A DNA stretch of 64,000 bases from Rhodoblastus sp. 17X3 (GCF_030056575.1 NZ_JASHHX010000001.1:434001-498000); one strand, 5' to 3'; positions 1 to 9,484 are shown, counted from the first letter of the stretch. Numbers and translations are program-made. The notes: a model not told the origin generated them from the sequence alone.

Positions 1-60
1 ATCCGCGCGCTCCAGATAGCGCGAGACCCAGTAGAGATTGTCGGCGGTGCGGGAAAGCAT
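1..60 (-). CDS. Alpha-E domain protein, N-terminal fragment
   Basis: Only the first 20 codons are in the window; the gene reads leftwards off the edge from an ATG at 58-60. The visible peptide begins MLSRTADNLYWVSRYLERAD, the typical opening of the alpha-E (DUF403) family. That family is normally encoded directly after a circularly permuted ATP-grasp gene, which is exactly what lies upstream here (143-1651, same strand, 82 bp gap). The pair is usually linked to peptide or amide-bond formation of unknown product. Partial because of the window edge, not because of a mutation. Confidence 0.8.
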   Translation of the reverse strand, partial: MLSRTADNLYWVSRYLERAD

Positions 61-142
61 GGGGCGACCTTGACAAGATTGGGCAAGACAGGAATGGCGT
101 TGCCGGATCGCCCCGCGAGCGGCGACGATCCGCGTCGGCGGA

Positions 143-1651
143 TCAGGGCGTGGCGGCGTCCGTCTCGAGCACCCAGGTGTCCTTGGTGCCGCCGCCCTGG
201 CTGGAATTGACGACCAGTGAGCCTTCCTTCAGCGCGACGCGCGTCAGCCCGCCGGGGACGACGCGCACGCCGTCGGAGCCGGAGAGCACGAAGGGGCGCA
301 GATCGACATGGCGTGGCGCGACGCCGCCGAGGAAGGACGTCGGGCAGGTCGAAAGCGACAGGGTCGGCTGGGCGATGAAATTGTCCGGCGCGGTCAGGAG
401 CTTCTTGCGGAAGTCCTCGATCTGCTCCTTGGTCGCGTGCGGCCCGACCAGCATGCCGTAACCGCCGGAGCCATTGACCTCCTTCACCACCAGTTCGGAC
501 AGGTGGTCGAGGACATATTTCAGGGCGTCGGGCTCGCGGCAGCGCCAGGTGGCGACATTCTTCAGCTTCGGCTCCTCGCCGAGATAGAAGCGGGTGATCT
601 CCGGCATATAGGTGTAGATCGCTTTGTCGTCGGCGACGCCCGCGCCCACGGCGTTGGCCAGGGTGACATTGCCGGAAAGATAGGCGCCCATCAGCCCGGC
701 GGCGCCGAGCACGGAATCCGGGTTGAACACCAGCGGGTCGATGAATTCGTCGTCGACGCGGCGATAGATCACGTCGACCCGCTTCGGGCCCTCGGTGGTT
801 CGCATATAGACCACGTCGTCCTTCACGGTGAGGTCGCCGCCTTCCACCAGTTCCACGCCGAGCTTGTCGGCGAGGAAGGAATGTTCGTAATAGGCCGAAT
901 TGAACTGCCCGGGCGTCAGCACCACGATGTTCGGCTCGCTCGCGCATCTCGGCGGGGCGACGGAGCGCAGCGAGGCGAGCAGGGAATCGGGATAGTTCTC
1001 CACCGGCATCACGGCGTGTTCCGCGAAGAGATCGGGCGCCAGCCGGATCATCATCTCGCGGTTCTCCAGCATGTAGGAGACGCCGGACGGCGTGCGGCAA
1101 TTGTCTTCCAGGACATAGAAATCCTGATCGTCCGTGCGCACGATGTCGATCCCGGCGATATGGGTCCAGATGTCGTGCGGCGCGCGATGTCCCTGCATTT
1201 CGGGCCGGTAGCAGTCATTGCGGAACACCAGGTCCGCGGGCACCACGCCGGCGCGGATGATCTCCTGCGCGCCATAGACGTCGGTGAGGAACATGTTCAG
1301 CACCTTGACGCGCTGGACCAGCCCCGCTTCGAGCCGCAGCCATTCGTCATGGCCGAGCAGGCGCGGGATGATGTCGAAGGGAATCAGGCGCTCGGCGGCC
1401 TCCTTGTCGCCATAGACGGCGAAGGTGATGCCAATGCGGCGGAACAGCATCTCCGCCTGTTGCCGGCGCGAATCCAGCAGTCCGGGCGGGGACGTCTCCA
1501 GCCATTTGGCGATGCGGCTATAGAGGGCGCGCGCCGCTCCGTCGCCTTCGGTCATCTCGTCGAAACAGGGCAAGGTCATCGGCTTGATCGCCTTTTTGGA
1601 ACTCATTTCGGGGCGTTTTGCGCCGCGAGCGCAAACGGCCAGGGATTTCAT
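143..1651 (-). CDS. Circularly permuted ATP-grasp protein
   Basis: A 502-residue protein of the circularly permuted ATP-grasp type 2 family (DUF404/DUF407). Family hallmarks are visible: FYVLEDNCRTPSGVSYMLEN near residues 178-197, a YRRVDDEFIDP block near 300, and a glycine-rich VVKEVNGSGGYGM nucleotide-binding loop near 390-400. ATP-grasp enzymes ligate a carboxylate to an amine through an acyl phosphate; the substrate of this subgroup is unknown. The partner alpha-E gene follows on the same strand. The first 15 residues look like a poorly conserved extension, and the internal ATG at residue 16 (MSSKK) is an equally good start. Confidence 0.85.
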   Translation of the reverse strand: MKSLAVCARGAKRPEMSSKKAIKPMTLPCFDEMTEGDGAARALYSRIAKWLETSPPGLLDSRRQQAEMLFRRIGITFAVYGDKEAAERLIPFDIIPRLLGHDEWLRLEAGLVQRVKVLNMFLTDVYGAQEIIRAGVVPADLVFRNDCYRPEMQGHRAPHDIWTHIAGIDIVRTDDQDFYVLEDNCRTPSGVSYMLENREMMIRLAPDLFAEHAVMPVENYPDSLLASLRSVAPPRCASEPNIVVLTPGQFNSAYYEHSFLADKLGVELVEGGDLTVKDDVVYMRTTEGPKRVDVIYRRVDDEFIDPLVFNPDSVLGAAGLMGAYLSGNVTLANAVGAGVADDKAIYTYMPEITRFYLGEEPKLKNVATWRCREPDALKYVLDHLSELVVKEVNGSGGYGMLVGPHATKEQIEDFRKKLLTAPDNFIAQPTLSLSTCPTSFLGGVAPRHVDLRPFVLSGSDGVRVVPGGLTRVALKEGSLVVNSSQGGGTKDTWVLETDAATP

Positions 1652-1931
1652 GTTTGTCAGTCTGAATCGCCTGCGCCGGTTGCGCTTTGACCTAACTTAA
1701 ATGCCGCCTCGCGCGATTTGACAGTCTAAATTTTAAGCTTGGCGCCCGATAGCGTGCGGATGAATGTTTCAATCCTGATTGGCGCCTATAAATTAGGCAG
1801 CTTCGCCAAATGGCTCATGCCGCCGGTTCTTCTGACCATTATTTCCCAATCGCAATTTGCCTGCCGGCGCCGCGATGCGGTAAAAGCGCGCACGGGTCTT
1901 CGAGCCCGCAAGCGCGAAATTGGTCCGGTCG

Positions 1932-3062
1932 ATGCGCAAATTTGTCTTTCTTGTCGTCTTCGTCGTGCTCGCCGCGCTCGTCGGCGGGATTTATCATTTC
2001 CATTTCAATCTCAAGCCGGAATTCGCGCGCGCGGCGATCTCCTCGATGCCGCGTCCTGTGGCCGGCGTCGCGGTGGAGGAGGCGCGGGCTGAAAACTGGG
2101 CGTCCAGCGTGTCCTCGATCGGCACGTTCCGCGCGGTGCCGGGCATCGACGTCTCCAGCCAGGTGGCGGGCGTCGTCGCTGAAATCGCCTTCCAGAACGG
2201 GCAGGACGTGCAAAAGGGCGCGCTGCTGGTGCGGCTCGACGACTCGACCGAGCAGGCCGACCTGCGCTCCAATCTCGCCATGCTGAAAAACGCCAATCTT
2301 GCCTATGAGCGGCAGAAGTCGCTGTCGGCGAGCGGCGTCGGGGCCAAGGCCAATTTCGACCTCGCCCAGGCCGTGCGCGACCAGGCCGCCGGCGCCGAGG
2401 ATCGCACCCGCGCGTTGATCGGCCAAAAGACCATCCTGGCGCCCTTTGCGGGGCGGCTCGGCATCCGCAAGGTCGACGTCGGTCAATATGTCGCCGCCGG
2501 CGCGGCGATGGTTTCACTGCAGCAGCTCGATCCGATCTATCTCGACTTCCAGGTTCCCGAGCAGAATTACGCTCATCTGGCGGCTGGCCAGGACGTTGTG
2601 GCCGATGTCGACGCCTTCGCAGGCAAGACCTTCCGCGGCAAGATCAGCAATATCGACGCGCGGGTGGATCCCGCAACGCGGTCGGTTCTGGTGCGGGCGG
2701 AATTCGCCAATCCCGACAAAAAGCTGATGCCCGGCATGTTCGGCCATGTCGACTTCGCCACCGGCGAGGCAGCCAAAGCCGTCACCGCGCCGCGCACGGC
2801 GGTGGCCTTTTCGCTTTATGGCGATTCCGTCTTCGTCGTCGTGCCGGACGACGCGGCCAGGGGCTTCGAGGGCCCGCTTCATGTCGAGCGCCGGACGGTC
2901 AAGGTCGGCGACGCCCGCGAAGACCGCATCGTCCTGCTGGAGGGCGTCAAGCCCGGCGAGAAGGTCGTGGCCGAGGGCCAGATCAAGCTGCAGCCCAATG
3001 CGCCAGTCAAGATCGATGCGGACAAGCCGATGAAGCCCCAGGCCGTCCGGCCGAGGCAGTAA
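1932..3062 (+). CDS. RND efflux periplasmic adaptor (MFP)
   Basis: Membrane-fusion subunit linking an inner-membrane RND pump to an outer-membrane channel. The N-terminus MRKFVFLVVFVVLAALVGG is a single membrane anchor or uncleaved signal. It is followed by split biotinyl-lipoyl, alpha-hairpin and beta-barrel segments (IAFQNGQDVQKGALLVRLDD, then KTILAPFAGRLGIRKVDVGQ, residues about 80-190). About 376 residues is normal for HlyD/AcrA-type adaptors. I chose the ATG at 1932; an in-frame TTG at 1920 would add four residues. The pump gene follows 56 bp downstream. No outer-membrane factor gene is present nearby. Confidence 0.88.
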   Translation: MRKFVFLVVFVVLAALVGGIYHFHFNLKPEFARAAISSMPRPVAGVAVEEARAENWASSVSSIGTFRAVPGIDVSSQVAGVVAEIAFQNGQDVQKGALLVRLDDSTEQADLRSNLAMLKNANLAYERQKSLSASGVGAKANFDLAQAVRDQAAGAEDRTRALIGQKTILAPFAGRLGIRKVDVGQYVAAGAAMVSLQQLDPIYLDFQVPEQNYAHLAAGQDVVADVDAFAGKTFRGKISNIDARVDPATRSVLVRAEFANPDKKLMPGMFGHVDFATGEAAKAVTAPRTAVAFSLYGDSVFVVVPDDAARGFEGPLHVERRTVKVGDAREDRIVLLEGVKPGEKVVAEGQIKLQPNAPVKIDADKPMKPQAVRPRQ

Positions 3063-3118
3063 GCTGAAGCTGCTCCGCGCAGAAGCTTTTCGAGACCGAC
3101 ACTCAGAGACCGCAACCC

Positions 3119-6100
3119 ATGGGCGCCTTTACAGATCTGTTCATTCGCCGGCCGGTTCTCTCGATCGTGGTCAGCCTGCTGATCCTGCTGGTCGGCGCGC
3201 AGGCAGGCTTCAACCTTCAGATCCGGCAATATCCGGCGCTGTCCTCGGCGACGATCACCGTCACCACGACCTATCCGGGCGCCAACGCCGACCTGATCAA
3301 GGGCTTCATCACAACCCCGATCGAGCAGGCGGTCGCCAGCGCCGAGGGCGTGGACACGCTCGTCTCCAATTCGCAGCAGAACGTCTCGACCGTGACGCTC
3401 AACCTGCGCCTCAACGCCAATGCCGACCGCGCGATGACCGACGTCCTCGCCAAGGTCGCGCAGGTCAAATATATCCTGCCGAAAGAGTCGAATGACCCGG
3501 TTGTCGTCAAGCAGACCGGGCAGGGCACGGCGCTGCTCTATATGTCGTTCAATTCCGACACGCTGACCCCGCCGCAGATCACCGACTACATCACTCGCGT
3601 CGTCCAGCCGCGCCTGCAGACCATCGACGGCGTCGCCAGCGCCCAGATCATCGGCGGGCAGAATTTCGCCATGCGGGTCTGGCTCGATCCCGACAAGATG
3701 GCCGCGCGCGGCGTCACCGCCGCCGACGTCCGCAACGCGCTGCTGGTCAATAATTTCACCTCCGCCGCGGGACAGGTCAAAAGCGACTTCACCCAAACCA
3801 GCATCAACGCCCTGACCTCGCTGGAAACCGCGCAGGCTTTCGCCCAGCTGACCATTTTCAACAAGGGCGACGCTTTGGTGCGCCTCGGCGACGTCGCCCA
3901 TATCGAACTGGGGCCGGAAAGCGTCGATTCTTCTGCTGTGTTCGACGGGCTGAAGGCGGTCTTCATCGGCATCTATGCGACGCCGACAGCCAATCCGCTG
4001 ACGGTGATCGAAGATGTGCGCAAGGCCTTCCCCTCGATTCAGGCGGCTCTGCCGTCGGGCGTGAAGGGCGCGATCGCCTATGACGCGACGGAATTCATCC
4101 GCGCCTCGATCGACGAAGTCGCCAAGACGCTGCTGGAAGCGGCGCTCATCGTCATCGTCGTCATCTTCCTGTTCTTGGGCGACCTGCGCTCGACGCTGAT
4201 TCCGATCATCACGATCCCGCTGTCGATGATCGGCGTCATGGGTTTCATGCTGCTGCTCGGATATTCGATCAATCTGCTGACGCTGCTCGCCTTCGTGCTC
4301 GCCATCGGTCTCGTGGTCGACGACGCCATCGTGGTGGTCGAGAATATCTATCGCCATATTGAGGACGGTCTGTCGCCCAGGGAGGCGGCGCTGGTCGGCG
4401 CGCGGGAAATTTCCGCGCCGGTGGTCGGCATGACCATCACGCTCGCGGCAGTCTATGCGCCGATCGGCTTCGTGACCGGCCTGTCCGGCGCATTGTTCAA
4501 GGAATTCGCCTTCACTTTGGCCGGTTCGGTCGTCGTCTCGGGCTTCATCGCCCTCACGCTGTCGCCGATGATGTGCTCGAAGCTTTTACGCCCGCACGAG
4601 CGTCACGCGCCCGGCGCCGTGCGAGTGGGGCGGCGCAGCTTCGTGGAAGTGCTGGACGATTTGTTCGAGGGCTTGCGCCAGCGCTATGAGCGCCTGCTGC
4701 ACCGGACGCTGAATTTCCGCGCCCTGACCATCCTGATCCTCGTCGGCGTGCTGGCGCTGACTGGCGTGCTTTATGTCTCGACACCGCGCGAACTGGCCCC
4801 GGAAGAGGATCAGGGCATTCTCCTGACCATGGTCAAGTCGCCGCAATACGCCAATCTCGACTATCTCGAAAAGGTCACCTCGCGCCTGCAGACGGACGTT
4901 TTCGACAAGGTCGACGAAAAGAGCCACGTCTTCATGATCAACGGCTCGCAGGGCGTCAACACGGGCATCGCGGGCCTGCTGCTCAAGCCATGGAGCGAGC
5001 GCAAGCGCACCCAGAGCCAGATCCTGCAAGGCTTGCAGCCCATGCTGGCCGATCAGACCGGCGCGCAGATCTTCGCATTCTCGCTGCCGGCCTTGCCCGG
5101 TTCGACCGGCGGCCCGCCCGTGCAATTCGTCATCCGCACGGCGGGCGATTACCGCACGCTGGCGGGCGTGCTCGAAAAGCTGCAGGACGAAGCGCGCAAG
5201 AGCGGCCTGTTCATCTTCACCGACGGCGACCTGAAATTCGACACGCCGCAGGTTGAGGTCAAGATCGACGCCGCCAAGGCGAGCAGCCTCGGCGTCACCA
5301 TGCAGGACATTGGCGCGACGCTCGCCACCTTCCTCGGCGGCAATTACGTCAACCGCTTCAATCTGGATGGGCGCTCCTATCAGGTCATCCCCCAGACGCC
5401 GCGCGATTTCCGCCTGACCAACGACTGGCTCAAGCGCTATCAGCTGCGCACTGCCGGCGGCGCCCTGATCCCGCTTTCGACGGTGGTGACCATCGAGGAA
5501 AAGACCCAGCCCAATGCGCTGACGAGCTTCCAGCAGCTCAATTCGGCGACCCTGTCGGGCGTTCCCTTCCCGGGCCATACGCTTGGCGAGACCTTGTCCT
5601 TCCTGGAGAGCAAGGCCAAGGAGCTGTTCCCGGAAGGCTACAGCTATGATTTCCAGGGCGAGAGCCGTCAGTTCAAGCAGGAGGGCAATACGCTTGCGCT
5701 GGCCTTCGTGTTCTCGCTGATCGTGATCTATCTGGTGCTCGCGGCGCAATTTGAGAGCTTCCGCGATCCCTTCATCGTGCTGGTCGCGCTGCCGACCTCG
5801 ATGTTCGGCGCGCTGCTGCCGCTGAACATCATGGGCGTGGTCGGCGCGGCCTCGATCAACATCTATACCCAGATCGGCCTGATGACCCTGATTGGCCTGA
5901 TTTCCAAACACGGCATCCTGATGGTGGATTTCGCCAATCAGATGCAGCGGCGCGAAGGCCTGTCGCCGCGCGAGGCGATCGAACATGCCGCTGGCGTGCG
6001 CTTGCGCCCGATCCTGATGACCACGGCGGCCATGGTCGTCGGCATGATCCCGCTCATCATCGCCTCGGGCGCCGGAGCGCGCAGCCGCTCCGCCATTGGC

Positions 6101-6331
6101 ATCGTGATCGGCGCGGGCATGAGCGTCGGCACGATCTTCACCCTGTTCGTCACGCCGGCGGTCTATTCGCTGCTCGCCCGCAAGCATGACCGTAGCGAAC
6201 TGCTCGACGCGAAGCCCGCCGGAATCGAGGGCGCAGTGGCGCCGGGCGACAGTCCGGACGTTCACCAGGCCACTTCGCGCGGCCGGGTCATCTCAGATCA
6301 TTTCGACGGAAATCTTGTCGATCATCCGTAG
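3119..6331 (+). CDS. RND family efflux pump, inner-membrane permease
   Basis: A 1070-residue proton-driven hydrophobic and amphiphilic efflux permease of the AcrB/MexB class. It starts MGAFTDLFIRRPVLSIVVSL with TM1. The two large periplasmic loops and 12 TM pattern are evident. Proton-relay residues are present: adjacent aspartates D401-D402 in TM4 (VVDDAIVVVENIYR) and K930 in TM10 (GLISKHGILMVDF). It is co-transcribed with the adaptor gene upstream. Its last 39 bp overlap, tail to tail, the end of the minus-strand cysteine-cluster gene. Substrate range cannot be told from sequence. Confidence 0.92.
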   Translation: MGAFTDLFIRRPVLSIVVSLLILLVGAQAGFNLQIRQYPALSSATITVTTTYPGANADLIKGFITTPIEQAVASAEGVDTLVSNSQQNVSTVTLNLRLNANADRAMTDVLAKVAQVKYILPKESNDPVVVKQTGQGTALLYMSFNSDTLTPPQITDYITRVVQPRLQTIDGVASAQIIGGQNFAMRVWLDPDKMAARGVTAADVRNALLVNNFTSAAGQVKSDFTQTSINALTSLETAQAFAQLTIFNKGDALVRLGDVAHIELGPESVDSSAVFDGLKAVFIGIYATPTANPLTVIEDVRKAFPSIQAALPSGVKGAIAYDATEFIRASIDEVAKTLLEAALIVIVVIFLFLGDLRSTLIPIITIPLSMIGVMGFMLLLGYSINLLTLLAFVLAIGLVVDDAIVVVENIYRHIEDGLSPREAALVGAREISAPVVGMTITLAAVYAPIGFVTGLSGALFKEFAFTLAGSVVVSGFIALTLSPMMCSKLLRPHERHAPGAVRVGRRSFVEVLDDLFEGLRQRYERLLHRTLNFRALTILILVGVLALTGVLYVSTPRELAPEEDQGILLTMVKSPQYANLDYLEKVTSRLQTDVFDKVDEKSHVFMINGSQGVNTGIAGLLLKPWSERKRTQSQILQGLQPMLADQTGAQIFAFSLPALPGSTGGPPVQFVIRTAGDYRTLAGVLEKLQDEARKSGLFIFTDGDLKFDTPQVEVKIDAAKASSLGVTMQDIGATLATFLGGNYVNRFNLDGRSYQVIPQTPRDFRLTNDWLKRYQLRTAGGALIPLSTVVTIEEKTQPNALTSFQQLNSATLSGVPFPGHTLGETLSFLESKAKELFPEGYSYDFQGESRQFKQEGNTLALAFVFSLIVIYLVLAAQFESFRDPFIVLVALPTSMFGALLPLNIMGVVGAASINIYTQIGLMTLIGLISKHGILMVDFANQMQRREGLSPREAIEHAAGVRLRPILMTTAAMVVGMIPLIIASGAGARSRSAIGIVIGAGMSVGTIFTLFVTPAVYSLLARKHDRSELLDAKPAGIEGAVAPGDSPDVHQATSRGRVISDHFDGNLVDHP

Positions 6332-6793
6332 GGCCGGATTGAAGGAAACATTGATTTGATGTGTCCGCCGCGTGGCGCCGAGGTCGAACACCTCGCGCGG
6401 CGTGATCGCAACCATGTGTTCGCCGTAACAGACCGAGACAAAGCCGCCATGGGGTTCGAGATTTGCGGCCAGCCGGGCGAATAGCGCCGCATATTTCTTG
6501 TCGCGATGGATGTTGCGGGCCGGCGTGTCGCAATCGATCACGAGGCATTTGCCTTTGAAATAGGGCACGAAACGCGACCGTGTCGGCTGGAATTCCGGCG
6601 GCAGGGAGGCGTCGGCGAGCCAAAGGCATGTGAAGTCGCGGCATTCCTCCGGTCGGGTTTCATAAATCCTGCATCCCTTGCCGATGTCGCAATGCTGGCA
6701 CCATGTCAGGTTTTTCTTCTGGACCGCGCCGACGCCCAGAACCTTGCAGCACAGACTGCAATCGCCACAGCTTCGCCCCATCAGATAGCCCAT
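6293..6793 (-). CDS. YkgJ-family cysteine cluster protein
   Basis: A 166-residue protein of the YkgJ / zinc-iron-chelating (CxxCxxCC) family. Cysteines lie at residues 9, 12, 15 and 16 (CGDCSLCC), then 32, 35, 41, 51 and 56 (CQHC, GCRIYETRPEECRDFTC). This is the full set expected for binding a metal or Fe-S cluster. The biochemical role of the family is unclear. The gene stands alone and its 3' end runs 39 bp into the end of the convergent RND pump gene. The start ATG at 6791-6793 gives MGYLMGRSCGDC; the second Met (residue 5) is also possible. Confidence 0.8.
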   Translation of the reverse strand: MGYLMGRSCGDCSLCCKVLGVGAVQKKNLTWCQHCDIGKGCRIYETRPEECRDFTCLWLADASLPPEFQPTRSRFVPYFKGKCLVIDCDTPARNIHRDKKYAALFARLAANLEPHGGFVSVCYGEHMVAITPREVFDLGATRRTHQINVSFNPALRMIDKISVEMI

Positions 6794-6874
6794 GTTTCCG
6801 TTCGCCCGGCCCGCAATATAGGGGATTTTGGCGGGCGTTGGTCAAGGCGCGGCGCCTGAGGCGTCCGCTCGGCC

Positions 6875-8761
6875 CTATGGCTCGATCACCCAATAGGCCG
6901 CCCCGGCCTTCTCGCGCGCGGGCAGGCCACGTCCCGGCGCCGCCGTCTCGCGATTGACGATCTTCCGGAAATCCTCGATCGCCTTGGGCTCGTCGAAAAC
7001 ATAGGAATGGCCCGACAGGCGCGTGTCGACGGATTCGACGCCCCCGGTCACCAGGATATTGGCGCCGCCGCTGCCCGCGCGCGGAGCCTTGTGATAGCTC
7101 TCCGAAATCAGGATCGCGCGGTCATATTCCGAAGCGTAGAGCGTGCGCAGCGCGCCGATCTTGCGCGCCTGCCGCAATTGCTCACGAAACACGTCCTGCG
7201 AAATGTCGGGCGCGGCGAAGACGGCGGCGCCGATGCGTATGCTGGACTTCGCCTGCGCAAATTCGCGCAACATCTGCAACAGAATCCGGTTGCCCATGCT
7301 GTGAGCGACGAAATCGAGCTGAAAATCCGGCGCAATCGCCGCGATCTCGCTCACCAGTTCAGCCAGATGAGGCTCGCTCCACGCGTTTGAATCCTCGTCA
7401 TAGGCATAGGAAAAGGCAGAGCCCTCCGAGGGCCAGCTCCAGCCGACGAGGGCGCCGTCATAGTCGAGATCCGAAGCCACTTGCAAAGCGCGCCACATCA
7501 GACCGGAGAAATCGATGTTGAAGCCATGGATAACGAAGAGGATTTTTTTGGCTCCCGCCGCGCGGGTCCGCGCGACGATTTCACGGGCGCAGTCTTCCGA
7601 TCCTTTGACGAGGCTGAGCGGCGCGGCCGGCAGGCTTGGCTCGCCGGAATGGCGGGCCGGGGCGCCCAGATAGCCGCAGCTGAACTCGAACGGATCGAGG
7701 CGGCGCGCGCCGAAACGCGTCGCCAGAATTGCTGTCTTTTCGTCATTTCGGTCTGTGGCGAACAGCACCGGCGAATTCATCGCCATTTTTGGCGCGGGGA
7801 CGGCGGGTGCTGCGGAGGGCTGGCCGTGAACCTCCTTCTCCGCCTTGCCCCACAGCGCGGTTTCCTCGGTCATCGCCGCCTCGCCGCCGCCGCCCGCGCG
7901 CATCGCCAGCTCCATCTGGGCGCCATGTTCGAGCTGGCTGATTTCGACATTGGGCGCCTGGAGGAAGGCGGCCTCGCGCGCCCTGATGGCGGAATTGGCG
8001 TCGGCCCGGGCCTGTTCGGCGGTGGTCTTGATCGCGTTCTTCTCGATTTCCCGGGCCTGCCGCCAGAAATCCGGCGCGGCGGCGAGCAGGCCGGTCTCCG
8101 GCCAGCCGACAGTGAGGTAGAGCTTGCCGTCCATTTTGGCCGCGAAACCGGCGATCTGTCCGCCAAGCCGCGTCTCGATCGCATTGGCTCCGTTGCGTTC
8201 CATCGCAGCCATCGCCCCGGCCGGCCGCGCCCCGGCGGCGGTCAGGATCCTGACGTCTGGCGCGCCATCTTCCGCCGCAACCTTGAGGCGCGCAAAATCC
8301 TCCTCCGAGCGGATAGGCTCGTGCGTAAGGAGATAAGTGATGGAATGAGTCCAGATTTTCAGCGGGAACAGGCCCGACCGGCCGGCGTCGGCCGTCGCCG
8401 CCATGCCAAGAAAGGAATCCTGCATCAGGAAGACCTCCTCGGCGGATTTGAACATGAAGGGCCGGGTCAGTAGCGTCGTCGCGGCGCTCGAATTCTGCAA
8501 GGCGCGGCGGTTCTCGCCATCGAGCGCGAAGACGGCGAGGTCGGCCTCGCCCTTTTCCAGCGCCGACAGGGCCTCGGCGTCGCTCGCCACGGGCTTCGGC
8601 GCGACTGTCACGCCCGCGCCAGCCAATATCTTGCTGGCCAGCAAGCTTTTCACAAAAGAATCGTCGGCGAAGGCGGAGGGGACGGCCAAACGGATTTCCG
8701 CCGCGCCGGCCGGGGCGGCGAAGCAAAGCAAGGCGAGGATGAAGGCGAGGCGGAGCGGCAT
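6875..8761 (-). CDS. Secreted TRAP-receptor-like / alpha-beta hydrolase fusion
   Basis: A 628-residue two-part protein. Residues 1-21 are a signal peptide (cleavage after AGA). Residues about 22-300 resemble a TRAP-transporter solute receptor (DctP type), with SAAT..TRPFMF, LKIWTHSITYLLTHEPIRS and GARPAGAMAAMERNGANAIE blocks. A proline/alanine linker (about 312-326) leads to a DUF900-type alpha/beta hydrolase. That domain has an oxyanion motif HGFN at 412-415, the nucleophile S488 in VAHSMGN, and a likely catalytic histidine at H585 (LSGHSYVFD). The hydrolase domain usually stands alone. No TRAP membrane subunits are adjacent. The substrate is unknown. Confidence 0.75.
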   Translation of the reverse strand: MPLRLAFILALLCFAAPAGAAEIRLAVPSAFADDSFVKSLLASKILAGAGVTVAPKPVASDAEALSALEKGEADLAVFALDGENRRALQNSSAATTLLTRPFMFKSAEEVFLMQDSFLGMAATADAGRSGLFPLKIWTHSITYLLTHEPIRSEEDFARLKVAAEDGAPDVRILTAAGARPAGAMAAMERNGANAIETRLGGQIAGFAAKMDGKLYLTVGWPETGLLAAAPDFWRQAREIEKNAIKTTAEQARADANSAIRAREAAFLQAPNVEISQLEHGAQMELAMRAGGGGEAAMTEETALWGKAEKEVHGQPSAAPAVPAPKMAMNSPVLFATDRNDEKTAILATRFGARRLDPFEFSCGYLGAPARHSGEPSLPAAPLSLVKGSEDCAREIVARTRAAGAKKILFVIHGFNIDFSGLMWRALQVASDLDYDGALVGWSWPSEGSAFSYAYDEDSNAWSEPHLAELVSEIAAIAPDFQLDFVAHSMGNRILLQMLREFAQAKSSIRIGAAVFAAPDISQDVFREQLRQARKIGALRTLYASEYDRAILISESYHKAPRAGSGGANILVTGGVESVDTRLSGHSYVFDEPKAIEDFRKIVNRETAAPGRGLPAREKAGAAYWVIEP

Positions 8762-9007
8762 GGGTCTGGTCCAGCGTTGAGCAACCGAAAGGGATACGCG
8801 GAGGCCGTCGCAAAGGTTACATCATTTCGCGCGCCAGACTGAACTCGCATCCGTCTCTCGCGGATTTGTTCGGCGTTTTTGCTCCAAAGATGCGCCTTTG
8901 CCTGCCCGCATTCCAGGTTTTGCATAAAAAAGCGGCTTGCTCCCTGAGGGAGCAGGAGTAAGAAAAAGTCATCGAAAAACGACGCCAGACAGATCGGGAG
9001 ACATTCG
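8762..9007. other. Divergent intergenic region with hairpin
   Basis: This 246-bp spacer separates the divergent hydrolase-fusion and ferritin-like genes, so it must hold both promoters. A perfect inverted repeat, GCTCCCT/AGGGAGC, lies at about 8938-8954. Reading on the minus strand it is followed by a run of six T, so it resembles a terminator although no minus-strand gene ends there. GGGAG at 8996-9000 is the likely ribosome site for the ferritin-like gene. No small ORF is convincing. Confidence 0.4.
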
Positions 9008-9484
9008 ATGCAGACGGTCGAGGAATTTCTGGCCTATTCCATTCATCTTGAACACGAAGCCGCGACGCGTTTCGGCGAATTGGCCGACGCCATGGAAGCG
9101 GGCGGCAACAAGGAAGTCGGGCAATTGTTTCGGCGCCTGTCCGATTATTCCCGCCTGCACCTCGCCGACGCCAAGGCGCGCGCGGGTTTCCGCGATATTC
9201 CTGAGATCGCGGCGCAGGATCTCGTGTGGCCCGATCTCGAAAGCCCGGAAGCTGCGGCGATCTGGGGCGCGGACCCGATGCTGAGCCGTCGCGAGGCGCT
9301 CGAGATTGCGCTCGCCGCCGAAAAGGCCGGCCATGACTATTACAGGTCGGTCCTCGATGGCGCGAATGATCCGGAGATCAAGGCTCTGGCCGCCGAATTC
9401 GTCAATGAGGAGGCGGAACACGTCGCCGAATTGAAGAAATGGATCGCAGCCGCCGACGCCGGCCAGTCGGCTTCCGCCGAGTGA
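9008..9484 (+). CDS. Ferritin-like / rubrerythrin-type diiron protein
   Basis: A 158-residue all-helical protein. It has the four-helix carboxylate/histidine pattern of the ferritin-like superfamily: E15-H16-E17 in helix 1, H51 in helix 2, E105 in AAEKAGHDYY, and E134-E135-A-E137-H138 (EEAEH) in the last helix. There is no C-terminal rubredoxin CxxC domain, so it is erythrin-like rather than full rubrerythrin. Likely roles are peroxide or iron handling in the cytoplasm. It appears monocistronic, with a strong ribosome site before the ATG, and prfC follows 89 bp later. Confidence 0.75.
   Translation: MQTVEEFLAYSIHLEHEAATRFGELADAMEAGGNKEVGQLFRRLSDYSRLHLADAKARAGFRDIPEIAAQDLVWPDLESPEAAAIWGADPMLSRREALEIALAAEKAGHDYYRSVLDGANDPEIKALAAEFVNEEAEHVAELKKWIAAADAGQSASAE

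Noticed and set aside
308-1690. 460-codon plus-strand frame opposite the ATP-grasp gene
   Set aside because: The minus-strand frame carries clear conserved ATP-grasp motifs; the plus-strand translation has none.
2879-4357. Long antisense frame (492 codons) across the adaptor/pump junction
   Set aside because: Low-complexity Asp/Arg/Gln composition expected from the complementary strand of a GC-rich membrane protein gene; no motif.
4586-6265. Long open frame of 559 codons antisense to the RND pump gene
   Set aside because: It mirrors the pump codons, is full of the Arg/His/Gln residues typical of a GC-rich antisense shadow, and has no recognisable domain or ribosome site.
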